This document shows, one piece after another, positions 40,820 to 51,187 of a stretch of DNA of 60,273 bases. The stretch covers positions 1 through 60,273 of the forward strand of contig WTXI01000224.1 of assembly GCA_022376515.1 (NCBI GenBank), in the 5' to 3' direction. The DNA comes from Lactifluus volemus. Its lineage: Eukaryota; Basidiomycota; Agaricomycetes; Russulales; Russulaceae. The notes under the pieces are model-generated. The model was not told the DNA's origin. It ran no database searches and saw nothing but the letters and a program-made list of their open reading frames with translations. Every line of letters starts with the position of its first letter. The stretch's first letter is position 1. The position numbers and the translations under genes were made by a program.

Positions 40820-43358
40820 ATGAGCAGCACAAGAAAGTTCACCTTGTCTAATAGGCCTCAAGCTCAACCTTCAACGAGTAGATTGAGGAATACGAGTAGC
40901 AGCAATGCCACCACCTCAACGACCGCAAAACGTGACTCGCTCGCTGCAGAGCTCGAGCGTGGTTCGTCCCTTTCTTTATACCGTCCTTGCCATTGCTGCA
41001 ACTCAGTTGCCGCAGATCCACACCTCTCGACCGCAAAACGGCAACAACGCACACAAGCACTGAACACGACCCTGTCTCAAGCGGCCCTCGAGCGCAAGCT
41101 TGCCGCAGCAGAAACCACTCGCATTCAGCTCGAAACTCATCTTCGAGAGCGTGATGCAATAATTGAGCGCCTCGAAGCCGACCGTCGGTTACTTTCTGAT
41201 CGTGAACAAGAAGAGAGAGAGGAGAAAGAACGCGTCACGAAGGAGCGCGAGGAGGAGAAGGTGCGTGGCAGCCCTAGTCATTAATCATCTTTCGTTTCTA
41301 AAACAGTCGTGCATTGTAAATAGACGAAAGCAGACCAAGATATCCGGTCCCTCCGCTCTGCGCTAAACACCCTTCGAGAGGACCATGCCGATCTTCAAGA
41401 CAAATACGACTCCCTCTCCCATTCTACAACTCAAAGGCTCGCAGCACAAGCCGCAGAGCTCACCGCGTACGAACGTCAGGTCGACTCCCTCTCCGCCGAG
41501 TTACGCGAAGCGCATGCAAAAGCTACATCACAGGGCGCTGAGGTTCTGCGCCTACAATCTTCGCTCGATGCTCAGGTGGCTACGCAGGCCGACATCGCGC
41601 GACGTGAATCGGAAGAGGCGAGCTGGTCCGTGTTGCGTGGCGAGCTCACGCGCCAAGCAGAACACACACGTCAACTCGAAGCTGCTCATACGCGTGCGAC
41701 GGCTGAGCTGAGTACGCTGCGCGAGCGCCACGGGACTATTGAGGTGTTACGTGAGGAGAAGCTCGCGCTAGAACGCCGCGCGGCCGTTGCGGACGAACTG
41801 CGCGATACCGTCGTGCGGCTCGAGGCGGAGGTGCAAGCAGCGCGTGCGGAGCGTGATGCGTTGTGAGCTTTCCCACATATACTTCTTGCTGATTCACTCA
41901 TCGGTCTCACACGGATTTCGTTTAGGGCGAGGGACGCGGTTCCCGAGGCTCCCGGTGCGACCCCCGTCTCGATTACACAGAATTTATCGACGTTACGCCT
42001 CGAACACGCGCATCTTCTCGAAGCACATGGCTCGGACCGTGCGGCGCTACGCCAGCGTGAGGCCGAACTTGCAGAAGCACTAGCACGTGAGGTAGACGCG
42101 CGCGCCACTGCAGATGCGCACCTCCAAGCCAGTCGAGCCGCAGAAGACCGCGCATTGAGAGCCGAGCGCGCCGCTGCACTTGTAGAGCGGGAAGTCGGAT
42201 TCTTGCAGGCGCTCAACGTGCGTTCACGATGATCGTGTCATGTCTCTTTTTTAATTTCCGTCGACTCATCTGCTAGGCGAGTTACGTGAGTGAGGAGGCT
42301 ACGCATGGCACAGGACAGATAGATGAGGCAACAGAACAACATGTCAAGGACCTCGAGGTGCTCGTGGGCGAGTATAAGGCGCATATACACACCCTCGAAA
42401 CCGAAATCCAAGAGCTCGCCAAGCGGCCGGCGCTCGACCAGGGCCCGGGCATACAGGACCTGCGCGACGAACTAGCCGACGAAAAGCTCGCGCTTCAAGA
42501 AGCACGCCGAGGTATGTCGTTCAATCCTCTCCCGCAAAGCCCTTTTCACCACGATGACGTTTTTTCACCTTAGTACTGGACGAGAAAGAAGAAGCGTCGG
42601 AGAAGGACAGGGATAGGATCGAAGAGCTCGAACAGACCCTCTTTGACCTCCGCGGCGAGATCGGCGCGGGGAGACACGTCCCACCTGGTGTACGCGTGCT
42701 CTCGCTGCGCGCTAATCCAGCTCAGGATTGGGCAGATTTACGCCAAGCTGCGCTCGACAGATTGAAAGAGGAAAACGCGGCTCTACTAGAACGACTCGCC
42801 ACTCTCGAAACCGACCTCTCACATCATCATCCCTCTTCTTCCACCGATGATGCTGGTGGTGGTGGTGGTGGTGGTGGTGGTGATAATGCAGCGGCAGCGG
42901 CGGCGCTGGTACCCCGCGCGAGCTGGGAAGCGTTACGTCAAGAAAAAGTTCAGCTCGAAGACGAACTGAAACAAAAGGACAAAAGGATGCTTCGACTCCG
43001 ACAAGTCTTCACCGCCAAGACGGCCGAATTTCGAGAAGCCCTGTCCGCCATTTTGGGCGTCAAACTCGCGTTTTATGATAACGGACAGGTTCGCGTCACC
43101 TCACAGTACGATCTCGGCGCCGCGTTTGTGTTTCAGCCAGCGCCAAAGGGAGGTGGGAGTGGTGGTGGTGGTGGTGGTGGTGCGGGTGCGGCGCGCATGC
43201 AACTCGTCGCGCAGGGTGAAGGTGGACCGCAAGAACTTCCGCAGTTGATGCGGAATTGGGTCGAGATTGAGCAGAGTATACCATGCTTCTTGGCCAGCGT
43301 CACGCTCGAGTGTTATGATAAGTGGAAGCGTGAGCAAGAGATGAGCCTCAGAACGTGA
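40820..43358 (+). CDS. MAD1: Mitotic spindle checkpoint protein MAD1 (744 aa, 6 exons)
   Basis: Mad1 anchors Mad2 at unattached kinetochores in the spindle assembly checkpoint. Exons are 40820-40958, 41016-41260, 41324-41862, 41926-42217, 42277-42511 and 42574-43358, giving exactly 745 codons with stop. Almost the whole protein is a coiled coil (long Glu/Arg/Leu heptads). The C-terminal part has the Mad1 signature RVLSLRANP...LDRLKEENAALLERL, then the globular end KRMLRLRQVFTAKTAEFREAL..ILGVKL and SIPCFLASVTLECYDKW. Two Gly runs encoded by GGT repeats (about 42852-42882 and 43150-43180) lie in loops on either side of that helix. The length fits the family. Exon 2's acceptor could be 9 bp earlier. 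Confidence 0.93.
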
Positions 43359-43672
43359 GTGATAATGGAAGACTTATAGAGAGGAGTCATGTATTTATTA
43401 TACCGTGCCCAATTGCTGCTCTCATTTCCTTGACAAAGATGGATTCTGACGGTCGTTCGTGAGCATCCGAAAAAAAAATGTTCACAACTAGGGAGGTGAG
43501 ATGGTAGTAAATAGCATTATTACGGGTAAAGATGGTAGAATAGACAAGTACTTGGTTGCGTATCTAGTTCGCAATCTATATGCAGAGTGTCTTTGCGTCT
43601 ATCTAAATTTCCTCCAATCCCACCAATTTTTTCCCCGCGGGCGGCGGAATAAAAAAATTGCCGGTTTTTTTT
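43359..43672. other. Convergent intergenic region between MAD1 and peroxiredoxin
   Basis: No gene is seen. It must hold the two facing 3' ends, and AT-rich stretches are present. Confidence 0.5.
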
Positions 43673-44548
43673 TCACTCGACGCGCGCTCGCTTAGTCCCA
43701 TTCACCTTGCCGTTTTCCTGTGCGCCATCAGCCGTGGCAAAGTACTCAAGTTTTGAAGTAGGATCCGCCCGAATGGTCTTCCCGCCTTCCTTCCAGTTTG
43801 CCGGGCACACTTCACCGTGCTTGTCCTTTCCGCAGCGCATCGCGGTCTCAGTACTATCTACCACAAAAAAAGTATGCAGATCAACTCACGGTGAATTGGA
43901 ATGCTTGGACGAGACGTAGTGCCTCATCCACAGATCGACCGACGGGCAAGTCGTTCACAGTGATCTGGCGGAGTGTACCATTCGGATCTATCAAGTAGCT
44001 CGCACGGAACGTGATCCCCTTGTCCTCGATCAGACATCCGTAGTCGCGTGCTACGCGCATGTTACGGTCGGCCAGCAATGGGATTTGGAGGCTGGGACCG
44101 AGGCCACCCTCGGCGCGGGGCTGCTGTGCCCATGCAAAGTGAGAATACTCCGAGTCGGTAGAAATGGCTACAATTCAAAGTGTGTATCATTTGGTAGACG
44201 TGGGAAAGAAGAGGTCAGGACGTACCGAGCACTGCGGTGTTTGCGTGGGCAAAATCAGGAAGCGCGTCATTGAACGCGAGGATCTCGGTTGGGCAGACAA
44301 ATGTAAAGTCGCTACAGAAAAAATATCAGAGAGATACCTGGCTAGAAAAGGTAGAGATAAACATACAGAGGGTAAAACATGAGGATCACCCTTCAAGTCG
44401 ACGCGTCAGATTACAACAAAGCACGAGAAAGGAAAGCGCATATATACCATTTTCCGAGATAGTCAGACAACGAGACCTCTTTAAAGGCGCCCTCGACGAA
44501 AGCAGTGACGGTAAACGCGGGCGCGGGATTTTGGATGGCGGGAGACAT
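43673..44548 (-). CDS. TSA1: 2-Cys peroxiredoxin (213 aa, 5 exons)
   Basis: A thioredoxin-dependent peroxidase that reduces H2O2 and organic peroxides in the cytosol. Exons on the minus strand are 44548-44448, 44390-44367, 44311-44226, 44167-43890 and 43825-43673, totalling 214 codons with stop. The peroxidatic Cys lies in [10 protein letters not shown] (exon 3), and [25 protein letters not shown] and the resolving Cys in HGEVCPANW are all present. Exon 2 is only 24 nt and supplies the VILMFYP strand. The C-terminus is longer than in yeast Tsa1 and ends in a basic KRARVE. The YF motif of sensitive eukaryotic enzymes is partly kept (EYFA). It is intact and likely functional. Confidence 0.95.
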
Positions 44549-44839
44549 GACGGTAAAAAGAAAAGAAGGGATTCACCCAATTCACCTTTTATACCTCCGT
44601 CGTGGCGCGACGCGTTTCTTTGGCCTTGTTTGCACGGCTTCAAATGGTCAGTCGATGACCTTTTCAAGTAAGAATTGCCTACATGCTAATGCAATAAATA
44701 TTCTCGTTCCTAGTGACCATGTAGGCCTCATTATTTATTGTCGACCCCCTTCCCTGATAGCAGCCGGCTGGGGCAAGTGCGACCAGAGACCAGTAGTAGT
44801 AATGTCGAGCGCGATGACGCTGGGCACTTCATTCCCGAT

Positions 44840-45187
44840 AGCTACTCTCTAATGACCTTACCTGCATATAAACCCTTAGACTTTGCCTCCTCTAATTAGC
44901 GTCATTAAGGGTCCCATCTTTTCTCAGTTCTTCTCTCATGATCTAAGTCTCATCTCAGCGATTTCATCGAAAGTGTTCCCCAGAAGCTCAGTACAGCATT
45001 TAGTCTCGAGACTCCCTCTATCAATTCCTTCTGCCTTCTCATCACCCTACTACTTCTCACTCGGGATGACACTTGTCATATCGTAGCCGACACACTGGCA
45101 ACAGCTTGAGCACGATTAAGACATGGGTAGTTGTGTCAGGACGTACTTCGATCCACCAACTAGATCCATTGCTGCAGTGTCCACACG
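44840..45187. repeat. Conserved 3' flank repeat of F-box subfamily 2 (three copies)
   Basis: The same block occurs at about 49290-49642 and 52640-52923, each time just 3' of a subfamily-2 F-box gene. It holds an A/T-rich TATA-like stretch (TATAAACCCTTAGACTT type), CAGTACAGCAT(T/G)TAGTCTCGAGACTCCC, and an end CTTGTCATAT(C/T)GTAGCC. The promoter-like layout recalls an old solo LTR that was duplicated with the genes, but I could not fix its ends. Confidence 0.5.
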
Positions 45188-46723
45188 TTACGGCTTATTG
45201 AACATCGAACCATCCACTAAGCGCAGCCTGATGGGATGGCCCGATTCTTGTCGTTCATTGAGAAATGTGGTAAATGCGTCCAGAGCATCGCTTGCTCCAG
45301 AATATCCAACCTCCTCAAGGTTCGGAAGGAGCTCTAATGGTGGCTCTCCATCATCAGATGGCAAGGAATGGAAGATTTTGCCGATGAGAGCATCTTGTAC
45401 ACAAATGGTCTTCGCGTTAGTGAACGGCATAAGAAGTTCACGCCACTGTCCTCGGTCGACATCACTGTACCATTGTAATGATGGAACGTCCTTTTCGTAG
45501 CTGAATGCGACTTGCTCGACAACAGAAAGCACGGGTGAAAGTGCAAAAAATTGTGCCGCAGGCGCAACTTGCGAGTCGAAACGTCCGCCCTCGATCTCCA
45601 ACATCAAAGAAGTGTCCCACTTCCAAGGGACCGCACGTAAGGAAATGGAAAACGCTCTGAAAGTTACCTGGACAGCGCGAAATTTGAGGTTCTCGGATGT
45701 TTGCAAAAGCTGAGAGGTGTGTGGAACCATATGATCAAAAAGACTGATATGAAGGATGCTGAGAGAAGGGGCGCTGATCCGAGCAACAAAATCCTCCAAA
45801 AATATGGCCATACCTCGGAACACAAACCGGCGTAGGTTAGGAAGTGTGGTCATGTCCGAGGTCTGGTGCAACTGCCTTTCAACATCATGGCCGGGGGAAC
45901 GAAGGGATAGAAATTGAACGGACAGCCCCTCCAGCTGGGCCATAAGCGAAAGCCATGTAAGTATATGACTGACATCTGTTAAGATACCAGTATTATGGTT
46001 GAGCGTCAAAGTGACGATTCCCGCGGCAGTAGTTGTGAGTAAGGGTGATTGAATTGGAAGGGAAGCCGTATCCAGAGAGAGATGGCGTAGATTGGGGGCT
46101 TGAAACGTTGCAGGAAAAACCACTTTGATCCCAGAATGGATATACATGCGTTCCAGAACTGGGAATTGACCATCCATAGCCGTGACGAACCTCGCCACAT
46201 CTGGGAGACTCCCAATGCGGCGAACACGATCACGGTGCGAAAGTGAGAGCAATATGCCCGATTCATCTGCTGCACTTAGCTCCCGATAACTGGATTGATA
46301 AGAGGTATAATCGATGGTGAGTGGTAGAGGTGGTGAATGTGCGAGCATGTCCACTACAGGCACACCGTTGGTGCAATATAGATGAAGGTCGAGCCGGGTT
46401 GGTGATTCAAGGATAATATTTCTCCAGAGCCGACAAACATGTGCCAGCTCGTACCACCAACGCTGGCGGTGCCAACAATGAAGGGTCATGACTCCGTTGT
46501 CATATTCGTCAGGATCTGCCAGCCGATAAAGATGAAATATATTGAGAAGCACGTCATCGTTAAGGACATGGATAGGTGAGTATCGTCTATTGCTGTTGCA
46601 CCCTATGAATTTGCAAGTTTGTGAACTGGTCAGAGACACAAAAGTGACGATTTGGAACTGCTTACGTCGGCCGAGCCTTCTAATGAGGGGAGGATAGCTT
46701 ATGGTAGAGCAGCAACCAGACAT
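45188..46723 (-). CDS. F-box-like protein, subfamily 2 copy 9 (511 aa)
   Basis: This is a more distant relative of copies 1-8. The F-box core SPIHVLNDDVLLNIFHLYRLADPDEYD starts about residue 48, after a longer lead (MSGCCSTISYPPLIRRL). RWWYELAHVCRLWRNIIL and VPVVDMLAHSPPLPLTI follow. The C-terminus is LELLPNLEEVGYSG...LRLVDGSMFNKP, which is subfamily-specific. It is a single exon and lies next to the peroxiredoxin gene on the same strand. Confidence 0.82.
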   Translation of the reverse strand: MSGCCSTISYPPLIRRLGRRKQFQIVTFVSLTSSQTCKFIGCNSNRRYSPIHVLNDDVLLNIFHLYRLADPDEYDNGVMTLHCWHRQRWWYELAHVCRLWRNIILESPTRLDLHLYCTNGVPVVDMLAHSPPLPLTIDYTSYQSSYRELSAADESGILLSLSHRDRVRRIGSLPDVARFVTAMDGQFPVLERMYIHSGIKVVFPATFQAPNLRHLSLDTASLPIQSPLLTTTAAGIVTLTLNHNTGILTDVSHILTWLSLMAQLEGLSVQFLSLRSPGHDVERQLHQTSDMTTLPNLRRFVFRGMAIFLEDFVARISAPSLSILHISLFDHMVPHTSQLLQTSENLKFRAVQVTFRAFSISLRAVPWKWDTSLMLEIEGGRFDSQVAPAAQFFALSPVLSVVEQVAFSYEKDVPSLQWYSDVDRGQWRELLMPFTNAKTICVQDALIGKIFHSLPSDDGEPPLELLPNLEEVGYSGASDALDAFTTFLNERQESGHPIRLRLVDGSMFNKP

Positions 46724-48202
46724 TTTCAGGGAGGTGAGTAATGACGTGGACGATTCCCGTGGTCACGGCGTGGTGGTGGCGGTGTCCTTGGCCAAAGTGG
46801 GCACTGACCTATATCCAGATTTGGACCCTGGCGTCCACCTTCCTCATCATCTGAGTCGTCGTCGTCGCCGTCGCCGTCGCCGCCTCATTATGAGCCAGAC
46901 TTCCTTTTCCTCACTTTCACAGTCTCATCTACATTTTATCTACTATGCGTGCGGATACAGCGCAGACAGATCAATCTCAGCTTCAAAAAATCCAAGTTCT
47001 TTCCACCAATGCGACGTCACGAACACATACCGCCGAAAGCGCCACTAATATGGACGCACAGCCCTGCTAGATAGACGATTTGGGCGTGTGTTGTTTCTTC
47101 TCCCAGTAGTAACCAACGAAACACCGTTACACACTGACACGTGGTGATAGCTGACTGACTGATTCTTGGAGGATTATCGATCGCGCAGGCGGACACCACC
47201 TTTATCCCGCAAGATGTTGCATGGATCAAATACCATTTTGTTTCATACTAGCACGACCTGCTTGCTCCGTACTGCCATGGCACCATGGCGCACCCGCACC
47301 CACGAACCCAAGTGAAAATAACTACGCGGCCCCGAGCCAAGGCCAATTGGAAGGGCACTGGCAGTTAGGATCTGGACAGGTCGCTAGCTAGTAGTGATCC
47401 ACGTACGTACCAGAAATAACTCTATATGTGATATGTATACTGGAATGCATCTTGACAAACCCTTCTTTTCACGAAGTGAGATATACCCGACTTCCTCGTT
47501 CACAATGCCAGGGGCCAGCGCAAGCGCAAGACCGCCAGTGTCGAGCCCGACGAAGTTGGGCATTGCATTCGTGGTCACTTCGTTAGCTCCTGGGAGCATG
47601 CCAACAAAGTTCGGTAAGGATATGTGTGTCATGTTCGAGCGTGCTGGGACGATCCGGTTGAGGAACGCGGCAGTGTTAGGTGTACCAGCGAGGGCGCTAC
47701 GAACAGAAAGAGAAATACCTGGAACATAACTCACGCCAAAGTATATGAACAAAATTTTCTCAAAAGATGATGCATCGATGATGCTTCAATGAGCGGGAGA
47801 TGTTTCAGCTGTGCCGTAATATCCTTGAATAGTAGCTTGAGTGACCAGCGAGACCAACTTGTTTTACCCTGGCAATAACCATGTCATTGCTTGTTCAACT
47901 CTGTATGACGCTCAACTATGCTTCCAGTGAAAAAAATGAAGGCAGAATGCCTGGTGCTGCGGTTCGGGACTCGTTACGAATTTGGGACGTCCAGTACCTC
48001 CGAGTCGCTTGGAGTGATCGCAGACCCGGAGGCGGCGGGCCGTCGAGGACGACGTCACGGTCCCACGCGTTGCCATTCATCAATATTCATCAATGAACAA
48101 CAAGCAGCGGGCCATCCTGTGGGTCTGTATATGTCCCGGTGTAAGGCTAGATGTGTGCCACTGGCTGGCCTCGCAACCACGCTATATGACACTTACCCAT
48201 AC
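46724..48202. repeat. Spacer of subfamily 2, paralogous to 51188-52615
   Basis: No intact gene is seen. This stretch and 51188-52615 align block by block: an ATGAGCCAGACTTCC-type segment, CCAGGGGCCAGCGCAAGCGC, a GGCGGCGGGCCGTCGAGGACGACG segment and GCCACTGGCTGGCCTCGCAACC. On the minus strand a frame at 47384-47752 reads GTPNTAAFLN, SNMTHISL and NFVGLDTGGLALALAPG. The same words recur, broken, in the second copy, so a fragment of an unidentified gene was duplicated with the F-box unit. Confidence 0.55.
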
Positions 48203-49270
48203 GATTGTAAGGTCAGCCACGCGGCTGACCTTGAAACATCGATTTGTACGCATTCCCGTTTCTGTCACGGGTTCCTTTGAGCTACCTTTCGCCGTTACCT
48301 TCGGCTGGTTTTCAAGCTCTTAGGTCTCATTCTCGCCGTCTCGATCTCGATGAAATGGGCCACGATGGCCCTCGGCCACGACGCAATTACGCCTCGGTCA
48401 TAGACCGGTTCTTTGCGGCCTCGCGCTGCAAGGCGGTTCCTCTGCCTTTCTCTTTGTTCTCTTTCATGCTTCATGCCTCCCTGTCTCTCGTTTCGTGCTA
48501 GTGTGTCTCGTGTCACCCATTGTTCGCTCAGTTTGGCAACTTTTCTCTCATGTGCTTAGTTTTCCTTCCTTTCGTCTCAGGCTGCGTGGCGTGCCTCGCG
48601 CCGCGCCCACGTTCTAGGCTGACGGCCTATCGACCTCTCGAAGAAACCGCGAACATCCCGTGAAGTATTCTGAGGGTGCGCGCGACCTCGATAGTTGTAT
48701 TGCTTTCATGACTTGGCTTTCCTCCCCCTTTGTTCCCTCTACCTTAGAGAGCCTCGCGCTCCTCCCTTTCATACATACCTCAGCTCCGATATACCTTACT
48801 TACCTCCACGGCCGTTTTTTCGTTCTGGTAGTCTCGATACTTACTCGATTCCCCGTTCTCGACGCGTTCTCCCCCCTTTTAGATTACTGGCTCAAATGTA
48901 TATATAGACTCACAAAATGTACGCATTGAGCCAGCGAAATCACGCCGCTCACCAGTTGTTCTCGAATTCTCGTCTGCTTCAAGTTTCTCTAAAGTCTCCC
49001 GGTCTTCTTTCTTCCCTCAAGATCTCACTGTTACTCCCCCTCCGCTTTATCTCTCGCTCAGATCTCTCGATTCTCTGGACTTCTACGCGTTCTTCTTCCT
49101 CTCGCCGCCGCTCCTCCCCTTATCTTCCCCCTTGCCTCTCCTGAACTTCCTCTGACACCTCTGTTTGAACTCACTAGCAGGCGGTGTTTCCTGCTTTCAC
49201 TATACACTCAACTCCACACGTGCGGAGGAGTAATGTATTTGAAGTTTATGGTGAACGGTAGAGGTGGCAC
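48203..49270. mobile_element. Insertion of about 1.07 kb, possibly a solo LTR
   Basis: The paralogous spacer reads ACCTACCCATAC|TATTTTTCCCC without a break near 52615. Here the two halves are about 1.07 kb apart. The left part starts TGTAAGGTCAGCC and forms a perfect 10-bp hairpin (48209-48232). The inside is C/T-rich with a TATATATAG box near 48900. This looks like an LTR promoter, but I found no matching end or target duplication, so its class and exact limits are open. Confidence 0.5.
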
Positions 49271-49642
49271 TTTTTCCCCTTGATTCTTGATAGGTACTCT
49301 CTATTGTCCTTACCTATAAATAAACCCTTAGACTTTGTCTCCTCTAATGAGCATCATTCAGAGTCCCATCTCTCTCCTCAGCTCTTCTCTCGTGTGATTT
49401 GAGTCTCATCTTGGTGATTTCCTCGATAGTGTTTCCAGAAGCTCAGTACAGCATTTAGTCTCGAGACTCCCTCTATCAATTCCTTCTGCCTTCTCATCAC
49501 CCTACTATTTCTCAATCGGGACGACACTTGTCATATCGTAGCCGACACACTGGCAACAGGGTGAGCATGATTAAGATATGGGCAGTTGTGTCAGGACGTA
49601 CCTCGTTCCACCAATTAGATACATTGCTGCAGCGTCCACACG

Positions 49643-51187
49643 CTACGGAACCGGAGGCTTATTGAACATCGAACCGTCCACTAAGCGCAGCCTGACGGGA
49701 TGGCCCAATTCATGCCGTTCATTGAGAAATGTGGTAAATGCATCCAGAGCATCGCTTGCTCCAGAATATCCAACCTCCTCAAGATTCGGAAGGAGCTCTA
49801 ATGGTGGCTCTCCATCGTCAGATGGCAAGGAACGGAAGATTTTGTCGATGAGATCATCTTGTACACAAATGGTCTTCGCGTTAGTGAACGGCATAAGAAG
49901 TTCACGCCACTGTCTTCGGTCGATATTACTGGGCGTTTCTAATGATGGAATGTGCTTTTCGTAGCTGAATGCGACTTGCTCGACAACAGAAAGTACGGGT
50001 GAAAGTGTACCAAACAATTGCGCCGCAGACGCAACCTGCCAGTCAAGACGTCCCAACCTGATCTCCAACATCAAAGAAGTGTCCCACTTCCAAGGGACTA
50101 CATGTAAGGAAACGGAATGCGGTCCGAAATTCACCTGGACAGCGTGAAATCTGAGGTTCTCGGATGCTTGCATGAACTGAATGAGGTGTGGAACCGTAAA
50201 GGACTCGGAGGGTTGATCAAAAAGACCGATATGAAGGGTGCTGAGGGAAGGGGTGCTGATCCGAGCAACAAGATCCTCCAAATACCTGGCCGTACCTTGG
50301 AACACAAACCGGTGTAGGTTAGGAAGTGTGGTCATGTCCGAGGTCTGGTGCGACTGCCTTTCCACATCATGGTTGAGGACAGCAATTGAAATGAACAGCC
50401 TCTCCAGCTGGACCATAAGCGAAAGCCATGTCAGTATATCTGTTAAGAAACCAGTATTATGGTTGAGCGTCAGAGTGACGATTCCCGCGGCAGTAGTTGT
50501 GAGTAAGGGTGATCCAATTAGAAGGGAAGCCGTCGTCAGAGAGAGATGGCGTAGATTGGGGGCTTGAAACGTTTCAGGAAAAACCACTTTGATCCCAGAA
50601 TTGATATACATGCGTTCCAGAACTGGGAATTGACCATCCATAGCCGTGACGAACCTCGCCACATCTGGGAGCCTCCCAATGCGACGAACACGATCACGGT
50701 GCGAAAGTGCGAGCAATATGTCTGATTCATCTGCTGCACTTATCACCCGATAATTGCATTGATAAGGGGAATAATCGATGGTGAGTGGTAGAGGTGGTGA
50801 ATGTGCGAGCATGTCCGCTACAGGCACACCGTTGGTGCAATAGAGATGAAGGTCGAGCCGGGATGGTGATTCAAGGATAATATTTCTCCAGAGCCGACAA
50901 ACATGTGCCAGCTTGTACCACCAACGCTGGCGGTGCCAACAATAAAGCGTCATAACTCCGTTGTCATATTCGTCCGGATCTGCCAGCCGATAAAGATGAA
51001 ATATATTGAGAAGCACGTCATCGTTAAGGATATGGATAGGTGAGTGTCGTCTATTGCTGTTGCACCCTATGAATTTGCAAGTTTGTGAACTGGTCAGAGA
51101 CACGAAAGTGACGATTTGGAACTGCTTACGTCGGCTGAGCCTTCTAATGAGGGGAGGATAGCTTATGGTAGAGCAGCAACCAGGCAT
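49643..51187 (-). CDS. F-box-like protein, subfamily 2 copy 10 (514 aa)
   Basis: Near sister of copy 9 with the same lead (MPGCCSTISYPPLIRRL), F-box core SPIHILNDDVLLNIFHLYRL and RWWYKLAHVCRLWRNIIL. It ends LRLVDGSMFNKPPVP. Differences from copy 9 are spread over the Leu-rich body, including a short deletion after NTGFLTD and an inserted PSESFTVPHLIQFMQ segment. Single exon and intact. Confidence 0.82.
   Translation of the reverse strand: MPGCCSTISYPPLIRRLSRRKQFQIVTFVSLTSSQTCKFIGCNSNRRHSPIHILNDDVLLNIFHLYRLADPDEYDNGVMTLYCWHRQRWWYKLAHVCRLWRNIILESPSRLDLHLYCTNGVPVADMLAHSPPLPLTIDYSPYQCNYRVISAADESDILLALSHRDRVRRIGRLPDVARFVTAMDGQFPVLERMYINSGIKVVFPETFQAPNLRHLSLTTASLLIGSPLLTTTAAGIVTLTLNHNTGFLTDILTWLSLMVQLERLFISIAVLNHDVERQSHQTSDMTTLPNLHRFVFQGTARYLEDLVARISTPSLSTLHIGLFDQPSESFTVPHLIQFMQASENLRFHAVQVNFGPHSVSLHVVPWKWDTSLMLEIRLGRLDWQVASAAQLFGTLSPVLSVVEQVAFSYEKHIPSLETPSNIDRRQWRELLMPFTNAKTICVQDDLIDKIFRSLPSDDGEPPLELLPNLEEVGYSGASDALDAFTTFLNERHELGHPVRLRLVDGSMFNKPPVP

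Noticed and set aside
41686..42216. 176-codon minus-strand Ala/Ser/Arg-rich frame
   Set aside because: It is the complement of the MAD1 coiled coil, whose regular Glu/Arg/Leu codons keep the opposite strand open.
44237..44671. 144-codon plus-strand frame over the peroxiredoxin 5' part
   Set aside because: It is antisense to well-supported peroxiredoxin exons and introns and has no recognisable domain.
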